Assembly (NCBI GenBank): GCA_030706405.1 | Contig: JAUZOO010000007.1 | Span: 62,001 to 126,000, forward strand | Reading direction: 5' to 3' | Source: Bacteroidota bacterium | Lineage (GTDB): Bacteria > Bacteroidota > Bacteroidia > Bacteroidales > JAAUTT01 | Length of the DNA: 64,000 bases | Part shown: positions 18,437-27,378 of the stretch, piece after piece | Layout: the number at the start of each line of letters is the position of its first letter | How positions within the stretch are numbered: the stretch's first letter is position 1 | Program-made: the position numbers and the translations under genes | The notes under the pieces: model-generated | Seen by the model: only the letters and a program-made list of their open reading frames with translations | Told to the model about the DNA's origin: nothing | The model's database searches: none

Positions 18437-19891
18437 TCAATGGATATATTTGAGAATCTCCGTAATTGCCGGCTGTGCAATCTCAAGCAAAGGCTTGGGA
18501 TAAACGCCCATAACCACTATCAGGATGATTAGCGGAACGGCTACAAGCATCTCGGTTGAGGTAAGGTCGGTAAAAGATTCAGAGGCTGGTTTTGTTTCGC
18601 CATACATGGTGCGCTGATAAAGCCAGAACATATAAACGGCTCCAAGGATGATGCTGATTCCCGCCACAGCGGCAACTGCCATGCTGTATTGGGCTAACCC
18701 CACCAGCATCAGAAATTCGCCGATAAAACCGTTGGTAAGCGGTAAAGCTACGGAGCCCAGCATTGCAATCATGAAAAATACAGCAAATCGCGGAGCCTGT
18801 TTGGCAATGCCTCCGAGCTCACTGATTTGGGTTGTATTAGTACGTCTTTGAATGATGTCGGCCACGAAGAATAGGGCAACGATGTTAACCCCGTGCGAAA
18901 GCATCTGGAAAATCGTGCCTGCTAAGGCATCGCGGGTGAGGGCGAATGCCGCTGCTGCCATCAGCCCTACGTGCGCAAACGACGAGTAGGCAATAAGCCG
19001 TTTTATTTCTTGTTGTTTAATGGCGATAATAGATCCATAAATTAGGCCGATAAGCGCCAGTACAATGACTACCGGGCCGTATGTCGAAAGCGTATTTCCT
19101 CGAAATGGAAGTACAAACCGTAACAAACCGTAAATACCCATTTTTAGCATAATACCGGCAAGTAGCATGCTTCCTGCGGGCGGAGCCACGGTATAGGTGT
19201 CGGGCTGCCAGCTGTGAAACGGGAATAGCGGCATTTTAATAGCAAATGCCAAGACGAATGCGGCAAAAAGCCATGCCTGTTCAACGGGCGAAAGGGTTGG
19301 GATTACCAGAAGCAGGTTTTTGATGCCGAACTGGTGTGGAGCCGGAGTCTTGGTATATAGCCAGATGAGTGCTGCCAGCATAAACAAGCTTCCCACCATG
19401 GTATAGATGAAGAATTTGAGCGTTATCTGGACTTTGTTTTCTCCGCCCCACAAACCGCAGATAAAGTAAATGGGGATGAGTGCCAGTTCCCAGAAAACAT
19501 AAAACAGTAATCCGTCCTGACTGGTAAATACGCCGACAAGTGCGGCTTGCATCATCAGAACCAACGCATAAAACGACGCCGGCAGTTTGTTTTCCCTGTT
19601 AAATGTGGAAAGTATGATGAATGGCGTAAGTACTGCCGTAAGCATTACTAATAACAGGCTGATGCCGTCCATCCCCAAGCTGAAACTGAATCCCATCTTG
19701 GGTAGCCAGTCGATTAGTAATGGATAGTTGACAGCCAGAGATTTGTCGAATCCTGTAAAAGCGATTAAGGCAATTGCCAATTCGGCCAGTGTGGCCAGTA
19801 ATGCAATCTGTTGCGACGCCTTCTGCCCTTTCATAAAGAATAAAAGGACGGAAACTATAAGCGGAAGAAGAATCAGCGATATCGTTAACAT
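18437..19891 (-). CDS. nuoM: NADH-quinone oxidoreductase subunit M
   Basis: This 484-residue antiporter-like membrane subunit of complex I has the Proton_antipo_M signature (KMPLFPFHSWQPDTYTVAP and KRLIAYSSFAHVGLM) and about 14 membrane helices. It couples quinone reduction to ion pumping. The gene lies 10 bp after nuoL and 64 bp before nuoN. Confidence 0.96.
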   Translation of the reverse strand: MLTISLILLPLIVSVLLFFMKGQKASQQIALLATLAELAIALIAFTGFDKSLAVNYPLLIDWLPKMGFSFSLGMDGISLLLVMLTAVLTPFIILSTFNRENKLPASFYALVLMMQAALVGVFTSQDGLLFYVFWELALIPIYFICGLWGGENKVQITLKFFIYTMVGSLFMLAALIWLYTKTPAPHQFGIKNLLLVIPTLSPVEQAWLFAAFVLAFAIKMPLFPFHSWQPDTYTVAPPAGSMLLAGIMLKMGIYGLLRFVLPFRGNTLSTYGPVVIVLALIGLIYGSIIAIKQQEIKRLIAYSSFAHVGLMAAAAFALTRDALAGTIFQMLSHGVNIVALFFVADIIQRRTNTTQISELGGIAKQAPRFAVFFMIAMLGSVALPLTNGFIGEFLMLVGLAQYSMAVAAVAGISIILGAVYMFWLYQRTMYGETKPASESFTDLTSTEMLVAVPLIILIVVMGVYPKPLLEIAQPAITEILKYIH

Positions 19892-19901
19892 TTTATCGTG
19901 T

Positions 19902-21794
19902 TTAAATCATCAAACCAAAAACAAGAAAAGCAACTATACTTAAAACCATGGCAACCAGGTAAAATCCGATATTCCCTGTCTGCACCAGACGAGCCCTGGC
20001 TCCAAGCCAAACGGTAACCGAGCCGAATTCATTCACAATCCGGTCGATGACGAAAACGTCGATTTTGTGAAGGAGCGAGGAAAGAAATAATATCGGTTTC
20101 TCGATTAACAGATTGTAAATTTCATCGATATAATACTTGTGGTACAGAATGTTTTCGAGGCCGTAGCGTTGTGTTTCTTCTCCGGCAGGGATGCGGTTTG
20201 CTTTAACAAAACGGGCCCAGGCAAAAGCTATCAGTGCGAGAGCGCCAACTACGGCAATTGCCATAAGCCCCAGCTCGGTTCCGTGCGATACTTCTGGCGC
20301 TGATGTTTGAGTGGTACCAAACACCGGCGAAAGGAAATTATTTAACGAAGAAGCTCCGCCAAACACAGCAGGAATGTTGATGAATCCTCCGATAACCGAC
20401 AAGATCGCAAGGATAATGAGCGGAACGGTCATCACCGCAGGCGATTCGTGCAAATGGTGTTTTTGATCTTCGGTGCCGCGGAAGCTGCCAAAAAATGTGA
20501 GAAACAACAATCGGAACATATAGAAAGCCGTCATCATCGAGCCCAGAATACCTAATGCCCAAATGATTTTGTTTTGTACGTAAACGTGAAGCAATATTTC
20601 ATCTTTGGAGAAAAAACCCGAAAATGGAGGAATTCCGGAGATAGCAATCGTTCCCATTAAAAATACCAGCCAGGTAATCGGGATTTTTTTCTTTAAACCG
20701 CCCATCTTGCGTATGTCCTGTTCACCGCCCAACGCATGGATAACGCTTCCGGCAGCAAGGAATAGCAAAGCTTTAAAGAAAGCGTGTGTGGTAAGGTGGA
20801 ACATTGCCCCGGTAAAAGCTCCGGCGCCAAGTCCGATAAACATATATCCTAACTGGCTAACCGTTGAATAGGCCAGCACTTTTTTAATGTCGTTTTGATA
20901 GATGGCGATAGTGGCAGCCACTATCGCTGTTGCAATACCTATTAGACTGATGATTAAAAGTGTAGTAGGAGCGAGAATGTACAAAGCATGCGAACGGGCA
21001 ACCATGTAAATGCCGGCTGTAACCATGGTGGCGGCATGGATGAGTGCCGAAACTGGTGTGGGGCCAGCCATGGCATCAGGCAACCAGGTGAAGAGCGGAA
21101 TCTGAGCGCTTTTCCCGATGGCTCCTACAAAAAGCAATAGAGTTGCAATAGTGATGAACGTATCCCCAGTTTGAAACTGCCCGGTTTGGGAGAAGATGGT
21201 GTTAAAATCGAGCGATTTAAATTGAATGTATAACATGAACATCCCCAGCAGAAATCCGAGGTCGCCAATGCGGTTCATGATAAAGGCTTTCTTGGCTGCG
21301 TTGTTGTAATCCTGATTTTTAAACCAGAAACCGATAAGCAGGTATGAGCATAAACCTACTCCTTCCCAACCGATAAACATCATCAGGTAGTTGGAGCCCA
21401 TCACCAAAATAAGCATCGAAAAAACAAACAGGTTGAGATACGAGAAGAAGCGATTAAAGCCTTCGTCGTCGTGCATATATCCGATGGAGTAAACGTGGAT
21501 GAGAAAACCCACCCCGGTAACAACCAGTAACATTAGCGACGAAAGCTGGTCAACGACGAGCGAAAAGCCGATGTTAGCGTTGGCCGATGGTAACCAGTCG
21601 AACAGGGTTACATTGGTGGCCGTGCCTCCGTTTTTTAAATCGACAAACAGGATTATCGAGAATATGAATGATATGAGTACGGTCCCACAAGCCAGTACCG
21701 AGGTTAAAAGCTTGGGTATCCGTTTGAAAAATAGCCCGATTACCAAAAACGATATGAATGGTAAAAGAGGAACTAATGCAGTTAAAGTCTTCAT
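19902..21794 (-). CDS. nuoL: NADH-quinone oxidoreductase subunit L
   Basis: This 630-residue protein is the largest antiporter-like subunit. It has the N-terminal Proton_antipo_N block (VDQLSSLMLLVVTGVGFLIH), the core QIPLFTWLPDAMAGPTPVSA, and a C-terminal extension with an amphipathic stretch and final membrane helix, the lateral arm of complex I. Length is usual. It lies 52 bp after nuoK and 10 bp before nuoM. Confidence 0.97.
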   Translation of the reverse strand: MKTLTALVPLLPFISFLVIGLFFKRIPKLLTSVLACGTVLISFIFSIILFVDLKNGGTATNVTLFDWLPSANANIGFSLVVDQLSSLMLLVVTGVGFLIHVYSIGYMHDDEGFNRFFSYLNLFVFSMLILVMGSNYLMMFIGWEGVGLCSYLLIGFWFKNQDYNNAAKKAFIMNRIGDLGFLLGMFMLYIQFKSLDFNTIFSQTGQFQTGDTFITIATLLLFVGAIGKSAQIPLFTWLPDAMAGPTPVSALIHAATMVTAGIYMVARSHALYILAPTTLLIISLIGIATAIVAATIAIYQNDIKKVLAYSTVSQLGYMFIGLGAGAFTGAMFHLTTHAFFKALLFLAAGSVIHALGGEQDIRKMGGLKKKIPITWLVFLMGTIAISGIPPFSGFFSKDEILLHVYVQNKIIWALGILGSMMTAFYMFRLLFLTFFGSFRGTEDQKHHLHESPAVMTVPLIILAILSVIGGFINIPAVFGGASSLNNFLSPVFGTTQTSAPEVSHGTELGLMAIAVVGALALIAFAWARFVKANRIPAGEETQRYGLENILYHKYYIDEIYNLLIEKPILFLSSLLHKIDVFVIDRIVNEFGSVTVWLGARARLVQTGNIGFYLVAMVLSIVAFLVFGLMI

Positions 21795-21846
21795 GTTTGG
21801 TATAGTTATAATCTTTCGTATTTAGAAAGATTTAATAATTGTCAGG

Positions 21847-22176
21847 TTATTCTTTTAACCGTTTTAACAGGTTCATATCAATGGACTGTGTGTTCTGATA
21901 GGTCACCACCAGAATCGAGAGCCCAACGGCAACTTCGGCTGCGGCAACTACCATCACAAAAATGACCAGTATTTGTCCGGAAGCACTGTTCCAATAAACC
22001 GAGAAGGCTGCAATAAGCAAGTTTATGGAATTCAGCATCAATTCAACCGACATAAAAATGACCAGCGCATTGCGTTTAATCAGTACGCCGATAACGCCAA
22101 TCACAAAAAGTATCGAACAAAATGCGATATAATAGTCGATTGGCATCAGTTTTAAACCTTGTATAACTTCGTTCAT
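21847..22176 (-). CDS. nuoK: NADH-quinone oxidoreductase subunit K
   Basis: This 109-residue protein has three membrane helices and the conserved block VELMLNSINLLIAAFS with its membrane glutamate, plus VAAAEVAVGLSILV. It is the MnhC/NuoK-type subunit next to NuoJ in the membrane arm. It lies 48 bp after nuoJ. Confidence 0.96.
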   Translation of the reverse strand: MNEVIQGLKLMPIDYYIAFCSILFVIGVIGVLIKRNALVIFMSVELMLNSINLLIAAFSVYWNSASGQILVIFVMVVAAAEVAVGLSILVVTYQNTQSIDMNLLKRLKE

Positions 22177-22224
22177 AAGTCAGGTTTTGGGAATGAAGAA
22201 GCTAACATCTTCATCCTATATTTA

Positions 22225-22716
22225 TTATTTATTTTTATTCACCATCATTACAGCTCCAACCATTGCCGACAGGAAAAGTATCGATGCGGCTTCAAAAGGA
22301 ACCATGTATTCGCTGAAGAGAACCTGCCCCAGATCTCGGGTCATTCCTATCTGCGTGGTTGCCGTTTTCGGTGTCGGTATTACCAGCCCATTAAGGATTA
22401 TAACCAGCGTTACCAGCAATAATAAGCCGGAAACAAAGGCAACAATTCTGGCCATGAGCGATTTGTTTAGTTCGAGCTTTAGGTTCAGGTTGAGCATCAT
22501 CAGCGTAAACAGAAACAAAACCATGATGGCCCCGGCATAGACAATGATGTGGACGACGGCCAGAAATTGTGCATTAAGTAACAGGTAATGTCCGGCAATG
22601 GCCATAAAGCAAAGGATGAGGTAAAGCAGGTTATGGATTGGCTTATTGGAAACCAATACCATGATGGCCGAAAAAATAGCCAGTCCCGATAAACCAAAGA
22701 AAATGTATTTTTCCAT
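22225..22716 (-). CDS. nuoJ: NADH-quinone oxidoreductase subunit J
   Basis: This 163-residue protein has five membrane helices with the NuoJ signature FLAVVHIIVYAGAIMVLFLF, the helix that carries the pi-bulge, and ends AMVGAVMMVNK. It is part of the membrane arm between the quinone site and the pumps. It starts 2 bp after the nuoI stop, indicating translational coupling. Confidence 0.96.
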   Translation of the reverse strand: MEKYIFFGLSGLAIFSAIMVLVSNKPIHNLLYLILCFMAIAGHYLLLNAQFLAVVHIIVYAGAIMVLFLFTLMMLNLNLKLELNKSLMARIVAFVSGLLLLVTLVIILNGLVIPTPKTATTQIGMTRDLGQVLFSEYMVPFEAASILFLSAMVGAVMMVNKNK

Positions 22717-22718
22717 AA

Positions 22719-23291
22719 TCAGATGTTGTGTCGTTCGTTGGGTAATTTTTTGAATGCCAAGACTTCCGGAGTCTGGCGTTTCGATACGTCGATGCGTTTG
22801 TCTTTTTCAACCGGTTCAACCAGTTTGTCTTTTCCGTAGATGAACTGGGCGCGGCCATATTCAGAGTCCACAATGTTTTTGGTCAGGAAGATAGCTTCCT
22901 TGGGACAAGCGCTTTCGCACAGTCCGCAGTAAATGCACCTTAACATGTTTATCTCGTAAACCTTAGCGTATTTTTCTTCGCGGTAAAGATTTTCTTCTCC
23001 CGGCTGACGTTCGGCGGCAACCATCGTAATGGCTTCGGCTGGACAGGCCAACGCACATAACCCACAGGCGGTACAGCGTTCGCGGCCTTCATCGTCGCGT
23101 TTCAATACGTGGCGTCCACGATATATTTCTGAAAATTCGCGTGTCTTTTCGGGATATTTGATGGTGACTTTTTTCATAAACACGTGCTTCATGGTAATCA
23201 CCATACCTTTGAAAATAGCCGGAAGGTAGAGGCGTTCCAAGAAACTCATCCGTTTATTTGATACCACCTTGGTTCGGTTCGTAAGACTCAT
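22719..23291 (-). CDS. nuoI: NADH-quinone oxidoreductase subunit I (8Fe ferredoxin)
   Basis: This 190-residue protein has two ferredoxin motifs, CTACGLCALACPAEAI and CIYCGLCESACPKEAI, which bind clusters N6a and N6b and pass electrons toward NuoB. The N-terminal amphipathic helix (FLERLYLPAIFKGMVIT) sits on the membrane. I chose the ATG ending at 23291. A longer TTG-start frame (23318) overlaps nuoH by 8 bp, and the ATG at 23249 (MSFLERLY) is an equally plausible shorter start. Confidence 0.94.
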   Translation of the reverse strand: MSLTNRTKVVSNKRMSFLERLYLPAIFKGMVITMKHVFMKKVTIKYPEKTREFSEIYRGRHVLKRDDEGRERCTACGLCALACPAEAITMVAAERQPGEENLYREEKYAKVYEINMLRCIYCGLCESACPKEAIFLTKNIVDSEYGRAQFIYGKDKLVEPVEKDKRIDVSKRQTPEVLAFKKLPNERHNI

Positions 23292-23310
23292 TGGTGCAAA
23301 AGTTAATTTT

Positions 23311-24327
23311 TTAAACAAGCAGCATCACTATCCCGGTAATCACCAGGTTTAGCAATGCAAGCGGAAGAAGCATGGTCCATCCGAGTTTCATTAGCTGGTC
23401 GTAGCGGAATCGGGGCAATGTCCACCGAACCCACATAAACAGCAGGATAAAGAAGAATATTTTTACAAAGAGGAATGCGGTTCCAAGCAGTGTAACTACG
23501 TTTTGCGATAGACCCAGATCGTTGATGAATGGCATGTGGTAACCACCAAAGAATAAGGTCGATATAACTGCCGATGAAATAAACATATTGATGTATTCCG
23601 AAAACAGGTAAAAGCCTAGTTTCATGGAGCTGTATTCGGTGTGGTAGCCGCCTACTAGTTCACCTTCGCATTCGGGAAGGTCAAAGGGCGCGCGGTTTGT
23701 TTCGGCCAAAGCACATGTGAAGAAAATGATGAATGCCAATGGCTGGTAAGCGATATTCCACATCGATTCCTGCTGATGAACAATTTCGCTCAAACTAAGC
23801 GTTCCCGACATCATGATGACCGATGCAATGGAAAGGCCCATGGCGAGCTCATAGCTTATCATTTGCGACGAAGCTCTTACGGCTCCGAGCAGTGCAAACT
23901 TGTTGTTCGAAGCCCAACCACCGATCATAATGCCGTAAACACCCATCGATGTTATGGCAAAGATGTACAGAATGTCGATACTGCTGCTTGCCACCTGAAG
24001 GCTGAAATTGTTTCCGCCAATGGCAATGTTGCCTCCCCACGGAATGACTGCGCTTGTAAGCAGGGCAACCAGCATGGTGAGCGATGGACCAAGGATATAC
24101 AAGGCTTTGTCTGCCGTGTTTGGCATGTATTCTTCTTTGAAGAAGAGTTTAGCACCGTCGCATACAGGCTGTAAAATTCCCCATATTCCGGCACGGTCAG
24201 GTCCGTAACGATCCTGTATAAATCCGGCAAACTTGCGTTCTACCAACGTAGCGTACATGGCTATCAGCAGGCTAAGCCCAAGGATTATGGCTATTAGTAC
24301 GGTTTTAAATATCAGAAAGACAATCAT
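23311..24327 (-). CDS. nuoH: NADH-quinone oxidoreductase subunit H
   Basis: This 338-residue membrane protein forms most of the quinone chamber. It has ERKFAGFIQDRYGPDRAG near the N-terminus and the ETNRAPFDLPECEGELVGGYHTEYS region, the family's quinone-site loop. About eight helices; length is usual. It lies 50 bp after the nuoG-type gene. Confidence 0.97.
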   Translation of the reverse strand: MIVFLIFKTVLIAIILGLSLLIAMYATLVERKFAGFIQDRYGPDRAGIWGILQPVCDGAKLFFKEEYMPNTADKALYILGPSLTMLVALLTSAVIPWGGNIAIGGNNFSLQVASSSIDILYIFAITSMGVYGIMIGGWASNNKFALLGAVRASSQMISYELAMGLSIASVIMMSGTLSLSEIVHQQESMWNIAYQPLAFIIFFTCALAETNRAPFDLPECEGELVGGYHTEYSSMKLGFYLFSEYINMFISSAVISTLFFGGYHMPFINDLGLSQNVVTLLGTAFLFVKIFFFILLFMWVRWTLPRFRYDQLMKLGWTMLLPLALLNLVITGIVMLLV

Positions 24328-24377
24328 AGTTGTTATTTTAGAGTTTGAATACCTGTCAGAGATTTAAACTGTCAGGT

Positions 24378-25349
24378 TCATTCACTAGGCTTCTCAATTT
24401 TTTTTGCGACCGGATTAATTATCGATCCTTGTTTCAATTTTTGATAATGATTAACCGAGATGATGGAGGTCCGGGTAATTGTTCGGGGACCTTCAATGAT
24501 CCAGTCTTCGGCATTTTTCTTTTCGAAACGGCATTCGTTGCAGATGAACTCTTCGACTTCGTTAAATTCGTCTTTACGGGCGGTAACGCGATAAATGTCG
24601 TTAGCCGACATCCAAAGTGTAACTTTACCGCTGCACTTAGGGCAGTCGCGGTGGGCATCCATCGGGCGAGTAAACCAAACCCTGCTTTTGAAACGGAATG
24701 AGCGGTCGGTAAGTGCCCCAACGGGACAAACATCGATTACATTTCCGGAGAAATCGTTGGTGATAGCGTTTTGGATAAAGGTCGATATTTCCGAGGCATC
24801 GCCTCTATAAAGAACTCCGTGAATGCGTCCGTCGGTTATCTGGTTTACAGTATAAACACAACGATAACAGAGGATACAGCGGTTCATATGCAATTTGATA
24901 TTTTCGCCGATATCGATTTGGTCGAATTCTCGTTTTCCTTCTTCAAATCTTGATGTGTCCACGCCGTGCTCAAAGCTTAAATCCTGAAGGTCACATTCCC
25001 CGGCCTGGTCACAAACCGGACAGTCGAGCGGGTGATTGATGAGCAAAAATTCGACAATAGCTTTGCGGGTTTCGAGAACCTCGGGCGAAGTAATATTTTG
25101 TACTTCCATTCCATCTTGTACCGGCGTGCTACACGATGCAACCAGCTTAGGCATGGGCCGCGGATCTTTTTCCGAACCTTTGGAGACTTTCACAAGGCAT
25201 GTGCGGCATTTCCCTCCGGAGCCTTTCAGCTTCGAATAATAGCACATGGCTGGCGGAACAATCTCACCGCCTATTTTTCGGGCAGCCTGAAGAATGGTGG
25301 TTCCTTCTTCTACTTCAGTGGAATGGCCGTCAATGGTTATTTTTAACAT
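24378..25349 (-). CDS. nuoG: Short NuoG (2Fe-2S/4Fe-4S) subunit without molybdopterin domain
   Basis: This 323-residue protein is the N-terminal third of a usual NuoG (about 700-900 residues). It has a 2Fe-2S ferredoxin fold (Cys 36, 48, 51, 73), the His-Cys3 cluster site (H106, C110, C113, C119), a 4Fe-4S site (C158, C161, C164, C208) and a further Cys quartet (C236, C239, C270, C273). The large molybdopterin-oxidoreductase-like domain is absent. Short NuoG proteins of this kind are normal in Bacteroidota, and the frame and spacing are intact, so this is not a pseudogene. It carries electrons from NuoF to NuoI. Confidence 0.93.
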   Translation of the reverse strand: MLKITIDGHSTEVEEGTTILQAARKIGGEIVPPAMCYYSKLKGSGGKCRTCLVKVSKGSEKDPRPMPKLVASCSTPVQDGMEVQNITSPEVLETRKAIVEFLLINHPLDCPVCDQAGECDLQDLSFEHGVDTSRFEEGKREFDQIDIGENIKLHMNRCILCYRCVYTVNQITDGRIHGVLYRGDASEISTFIQNAITNDFSGNVIDVCPVGALTDRSFRFKSRVWFTRPMDAHRDCPKCSGKVTLWMSANDIYRVTARKDEFNEVEEFICNECRFEKKNAEDWIIEGPRTITRTSIISVNHYQKLKQGSIINPVAKKIEKPSE

Positions 25350-25378
25350 AGTTTTGGCAATTAGCTCTATGCCTTTGG

Positions 25379-26764
25379 TTATAGGCTTTCTGTAATTTCT
25401 GTATTCTTGGTTCTTGGCTTTGTATTCTTGGTTCTGTATTTCTCCAGCGAGCCATGCTTGATATTTTTTACGATATCAGGATGTTCAATGTGAAATTCGA
25501 ACTCGTGCCTGAAATGTCGGATGGCACTGTTTACCGGCCATGCGGCAGCATCTCCGAGTGGGCAAATGGTATTGCCTTCAATTTTTTTGGCTACGCTGTC
25601 GAGTAGGTCGATGTCTTTCATTCTGCCTTCGCCGTTTTCGATGCGATGAAGAACTTTTTCGAGCCAGCCGGTTCCTTCGCGGCAAGGCGAACATTGTCCA
25701 CATGATTCGTGATGGTAAAAACGGGAGAAATTCCAAGTGTTACGCACGATGCAGGCATCCTCATCAAATACAATAAAACCTCCGGAACCTAACATACTTC
25801 CGGATTGAAAACCTCCGTCGGAAAGCGATTCGTAACTGATTGATCGTGATGTGTTTTGTGCTGTCAGTGTTACTAAATGAGCTGGAAGAATGGGAACTGA
25901 TGAACCTCCGGGAATCACTGCTTTTAGCTTCTTGTCGTTAGCAATGCCCCCACAATATTCGTTGGAATAGAGAAATTCCTCCATCGAAAGCCCTAGTTCT
26001 ATCTCGTAAACGCCTGGATTTTTAATATGCCCGCAGGCCGACATCAGTTTAGTCCCAGTGCTGCGGCCAACGCCAATTTTGGCATATTCGTCGCCACCCA
26101 TGCTGATAATCGGAACTACGGTAGCAAGTGTTTCCACGTTGTTAACCACGGTGGGGCAGTCGTATAAACCTTTAACTGCGGGGAATGGCGGTTTTAGCCG
26201 GGGATTTCCGCGTTTGCCTTCGAGCGATTCGAGCAAGGCAGTTTCTTCACCGCATATGTACGCTCCAGCTCCGGATTGTACATAAATATCTAAAGAATAG
26301 GTTGTTCCAAGAATGTTTTTTCCGAGGAACCCATTTTCGTAAGCTTCACGTATCGCCCTGTTGAGTATTCCTATTTGGGGCTTAAATTCTCCCCGAACGT
26401 AAATAAATGTTGTGTTTGCACCAAGCGCAAAGCTCGAAATGATAAGCCCTTCGATAAGCAGGTGCGGAATATTGTCGATGAGGTAGCGGTCTTTAAATGT
26501 ACCGGGTTCGCTTTCGTCGGCGTTGCAAACAAGATAGCGAGGGTTGTTGGAGCGCGTGTCGAGAAACGACCATTTCATGCCTGTAGGAAATCCGGCACCA
26601 CCGCGCCCGCGAAGACCTGATTTCTTGACTTCTTCGGTAATTTCGGCCGGAAGCATGGTTTTTAAAGCTTTCTCGGCTGTTGTATAGCCTCCGTTGTCCC
26701 GATAAACCTTAAAGGTGCTGATGCCGGGAATATGGACTTTATCTAAAAGAATTTTTCTACCCAT
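25379..26764 (-). CDS. nuoF: NADH-quinone oxidoreductase subunit F (NADH/FMN-binding)
   Basis: This 461-residue protein has the NADH/FMN-binding GLRGRGGAGFPTGMKW motif, the GAGAYICGEETALLESLEG block, and the 4Fe-4S ligands SCGQCSPCREG and TICPLGD. It takes electrons from NADH. Its C-terminus runs past the family's usual end into a short tail made of a seven-residue repeat (RTKNTKP then RTKNTEI), encoded by a 21-bp tandem repeat. The start overlaps the end of nuoE by 22 bp. Confidence 0.96.
   Translation of the reverse strand: MGRKILLDKVHIPGISTFKVYRDNGGYTTAEKALKTMLPAEITEEVKKSGLRGRGGAGFPTGMKWSFLDTRSNNPRYLVCNADESEPGTFKDRYLIDNIPHLLIEGLIISSFALGANTTFIYVRGEFKPQIGILNRAIREAYENGFLGKNILGTTYSLDIYVQSGAGAYICGEETALLESLEGKRGNPRLKPPFPAVKGLYDCPTVVNNVETLATVVPIISMGGDEYAKIGVGRSTGTKLMSACGHIKNPGVYEIELGLSMEEFLYSNEYCGGIANDKKLKAVIPGGSSVPILPAHLVTLTAQNTSRSISYESLSDGGFQSGSMLGSGGFIVFDEDACIVRNTWNFSRFYHHESCGQCSPCREGTGWLEKVLHRIENGEGRMKDIDLLDSVAKKIEGNTICPLGDAAAWPVNSAIRHFRHEFEFHIEHPDIVKNIKHGSLEKYRTKNTKPRTKNTEITESL
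25400..25435 (-). repeat. 21-bp tandem repeat at the nuoF 3' end
   Basis: The 15-bp string TGTATTCTTGGTTCT occurs at 25400-25414 and again at 25421-25435, exactly 21 bp apart and in frame. It encodes the C-terminal RTKNT-type repeat of NuoF. Confidence 0.8.
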
Positions 26765-27327
26765 TTCGAATCCTTCGGTTTTTCTTCGTTTGCTCTGGCT
26801 CGTAAATTTTCAATCGTCTGGTCGATTTTTTCCTGAGTCAGAAATTCGTAAAATTCGGTGTTAATCTGCATTACCGGGGCATATCCACAAGCTCCGAGGC
26901 ATTCAACCCTGCGCAGGGTGAAAAGTCCATCGGCAGTGGTTTCGTCGGTTTTGATGTTGAGCTTGCGTTCGAGGTAATCGGCAATGTCTTCGCCTCCACA
27001 CATGGCACAAGGCCCGGTACGGCAAACCTCGATAACGTATTTGCCTGTTTTTTCGAGATAATATTGTGTGTAGAATGTGGCTACTTCATAAACTTCAATA
27101 GGTTGAATATTCAGCAACTGTGCCACATAATTCATAACATCGACACTTAGATGTCCTCCAAGTTCTTCCTGGGCGATGTGCAAAACCGGCAATAAAGCAG
27201 ATTTCTGTCTGCCTTCGGGATAGCGAGCGATGATTTTCTTCACCTTCTCCAGGACTTCGTCGGTAAAACGGACTTCTTTCCCTTCAGGTTGGTAAAGCTT
27301 GTGGTCTATATTATATCCTAATGCCAT
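26743..27327 (-). CDS. nuoE: NADH-quinone oxidoreductase subunit E (2Fe-2S thioredoxin-like)
   Basis: This 194-residue protein is a thioredoxin-like 2Fe-2S ferredoxin with the ligands C102, C107 (CRTGPC), C143 and C147 (CLGAC), holding cluster N1a. The N-terminal helical domain (RQKSALLPVLHIAQEELGG) is typical. It is slightly longer than most NuoE proteins because of a charged C-terminal tail. It partners NuoF in the NADH dehydrogenase module, and the two genes overlap. Confidence 0.96.
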   Translation of the reverse strand: MALGYNIDHKLYQPEGKEVRFTDEVLEKVKKIIARYPEGRQKSALLPVLHIAQEELGGHLSVDVMNYVAQLLNIQPIEVYEVATFYTQYYLEKTGKYVIEVCRTGPCAMCGGEDIADYLERKLNIKTDETTADGLFTLRRVECLGACGYAPVMQINTEFYEFLTQEKIDQTIENLRARANEEKPKDSKWVEKFF

Positions 27328-27378
27328 TTTCTTATTTATTTGTCTAAGTACTTAGTACTATTTACTCAATACTGTCTT

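Noticed and set aside
24378-25349. nuoG as a truncated pseudogene
   Set aside because: The frame, cluster ligands and operon spacing are intact and short NuoG is normal in Bacteroidota.
25350-25378. A separate small gene between nuoG and nuoF
   Set aside because: The gap is only 29 bp and contains no start codon with a following frame.
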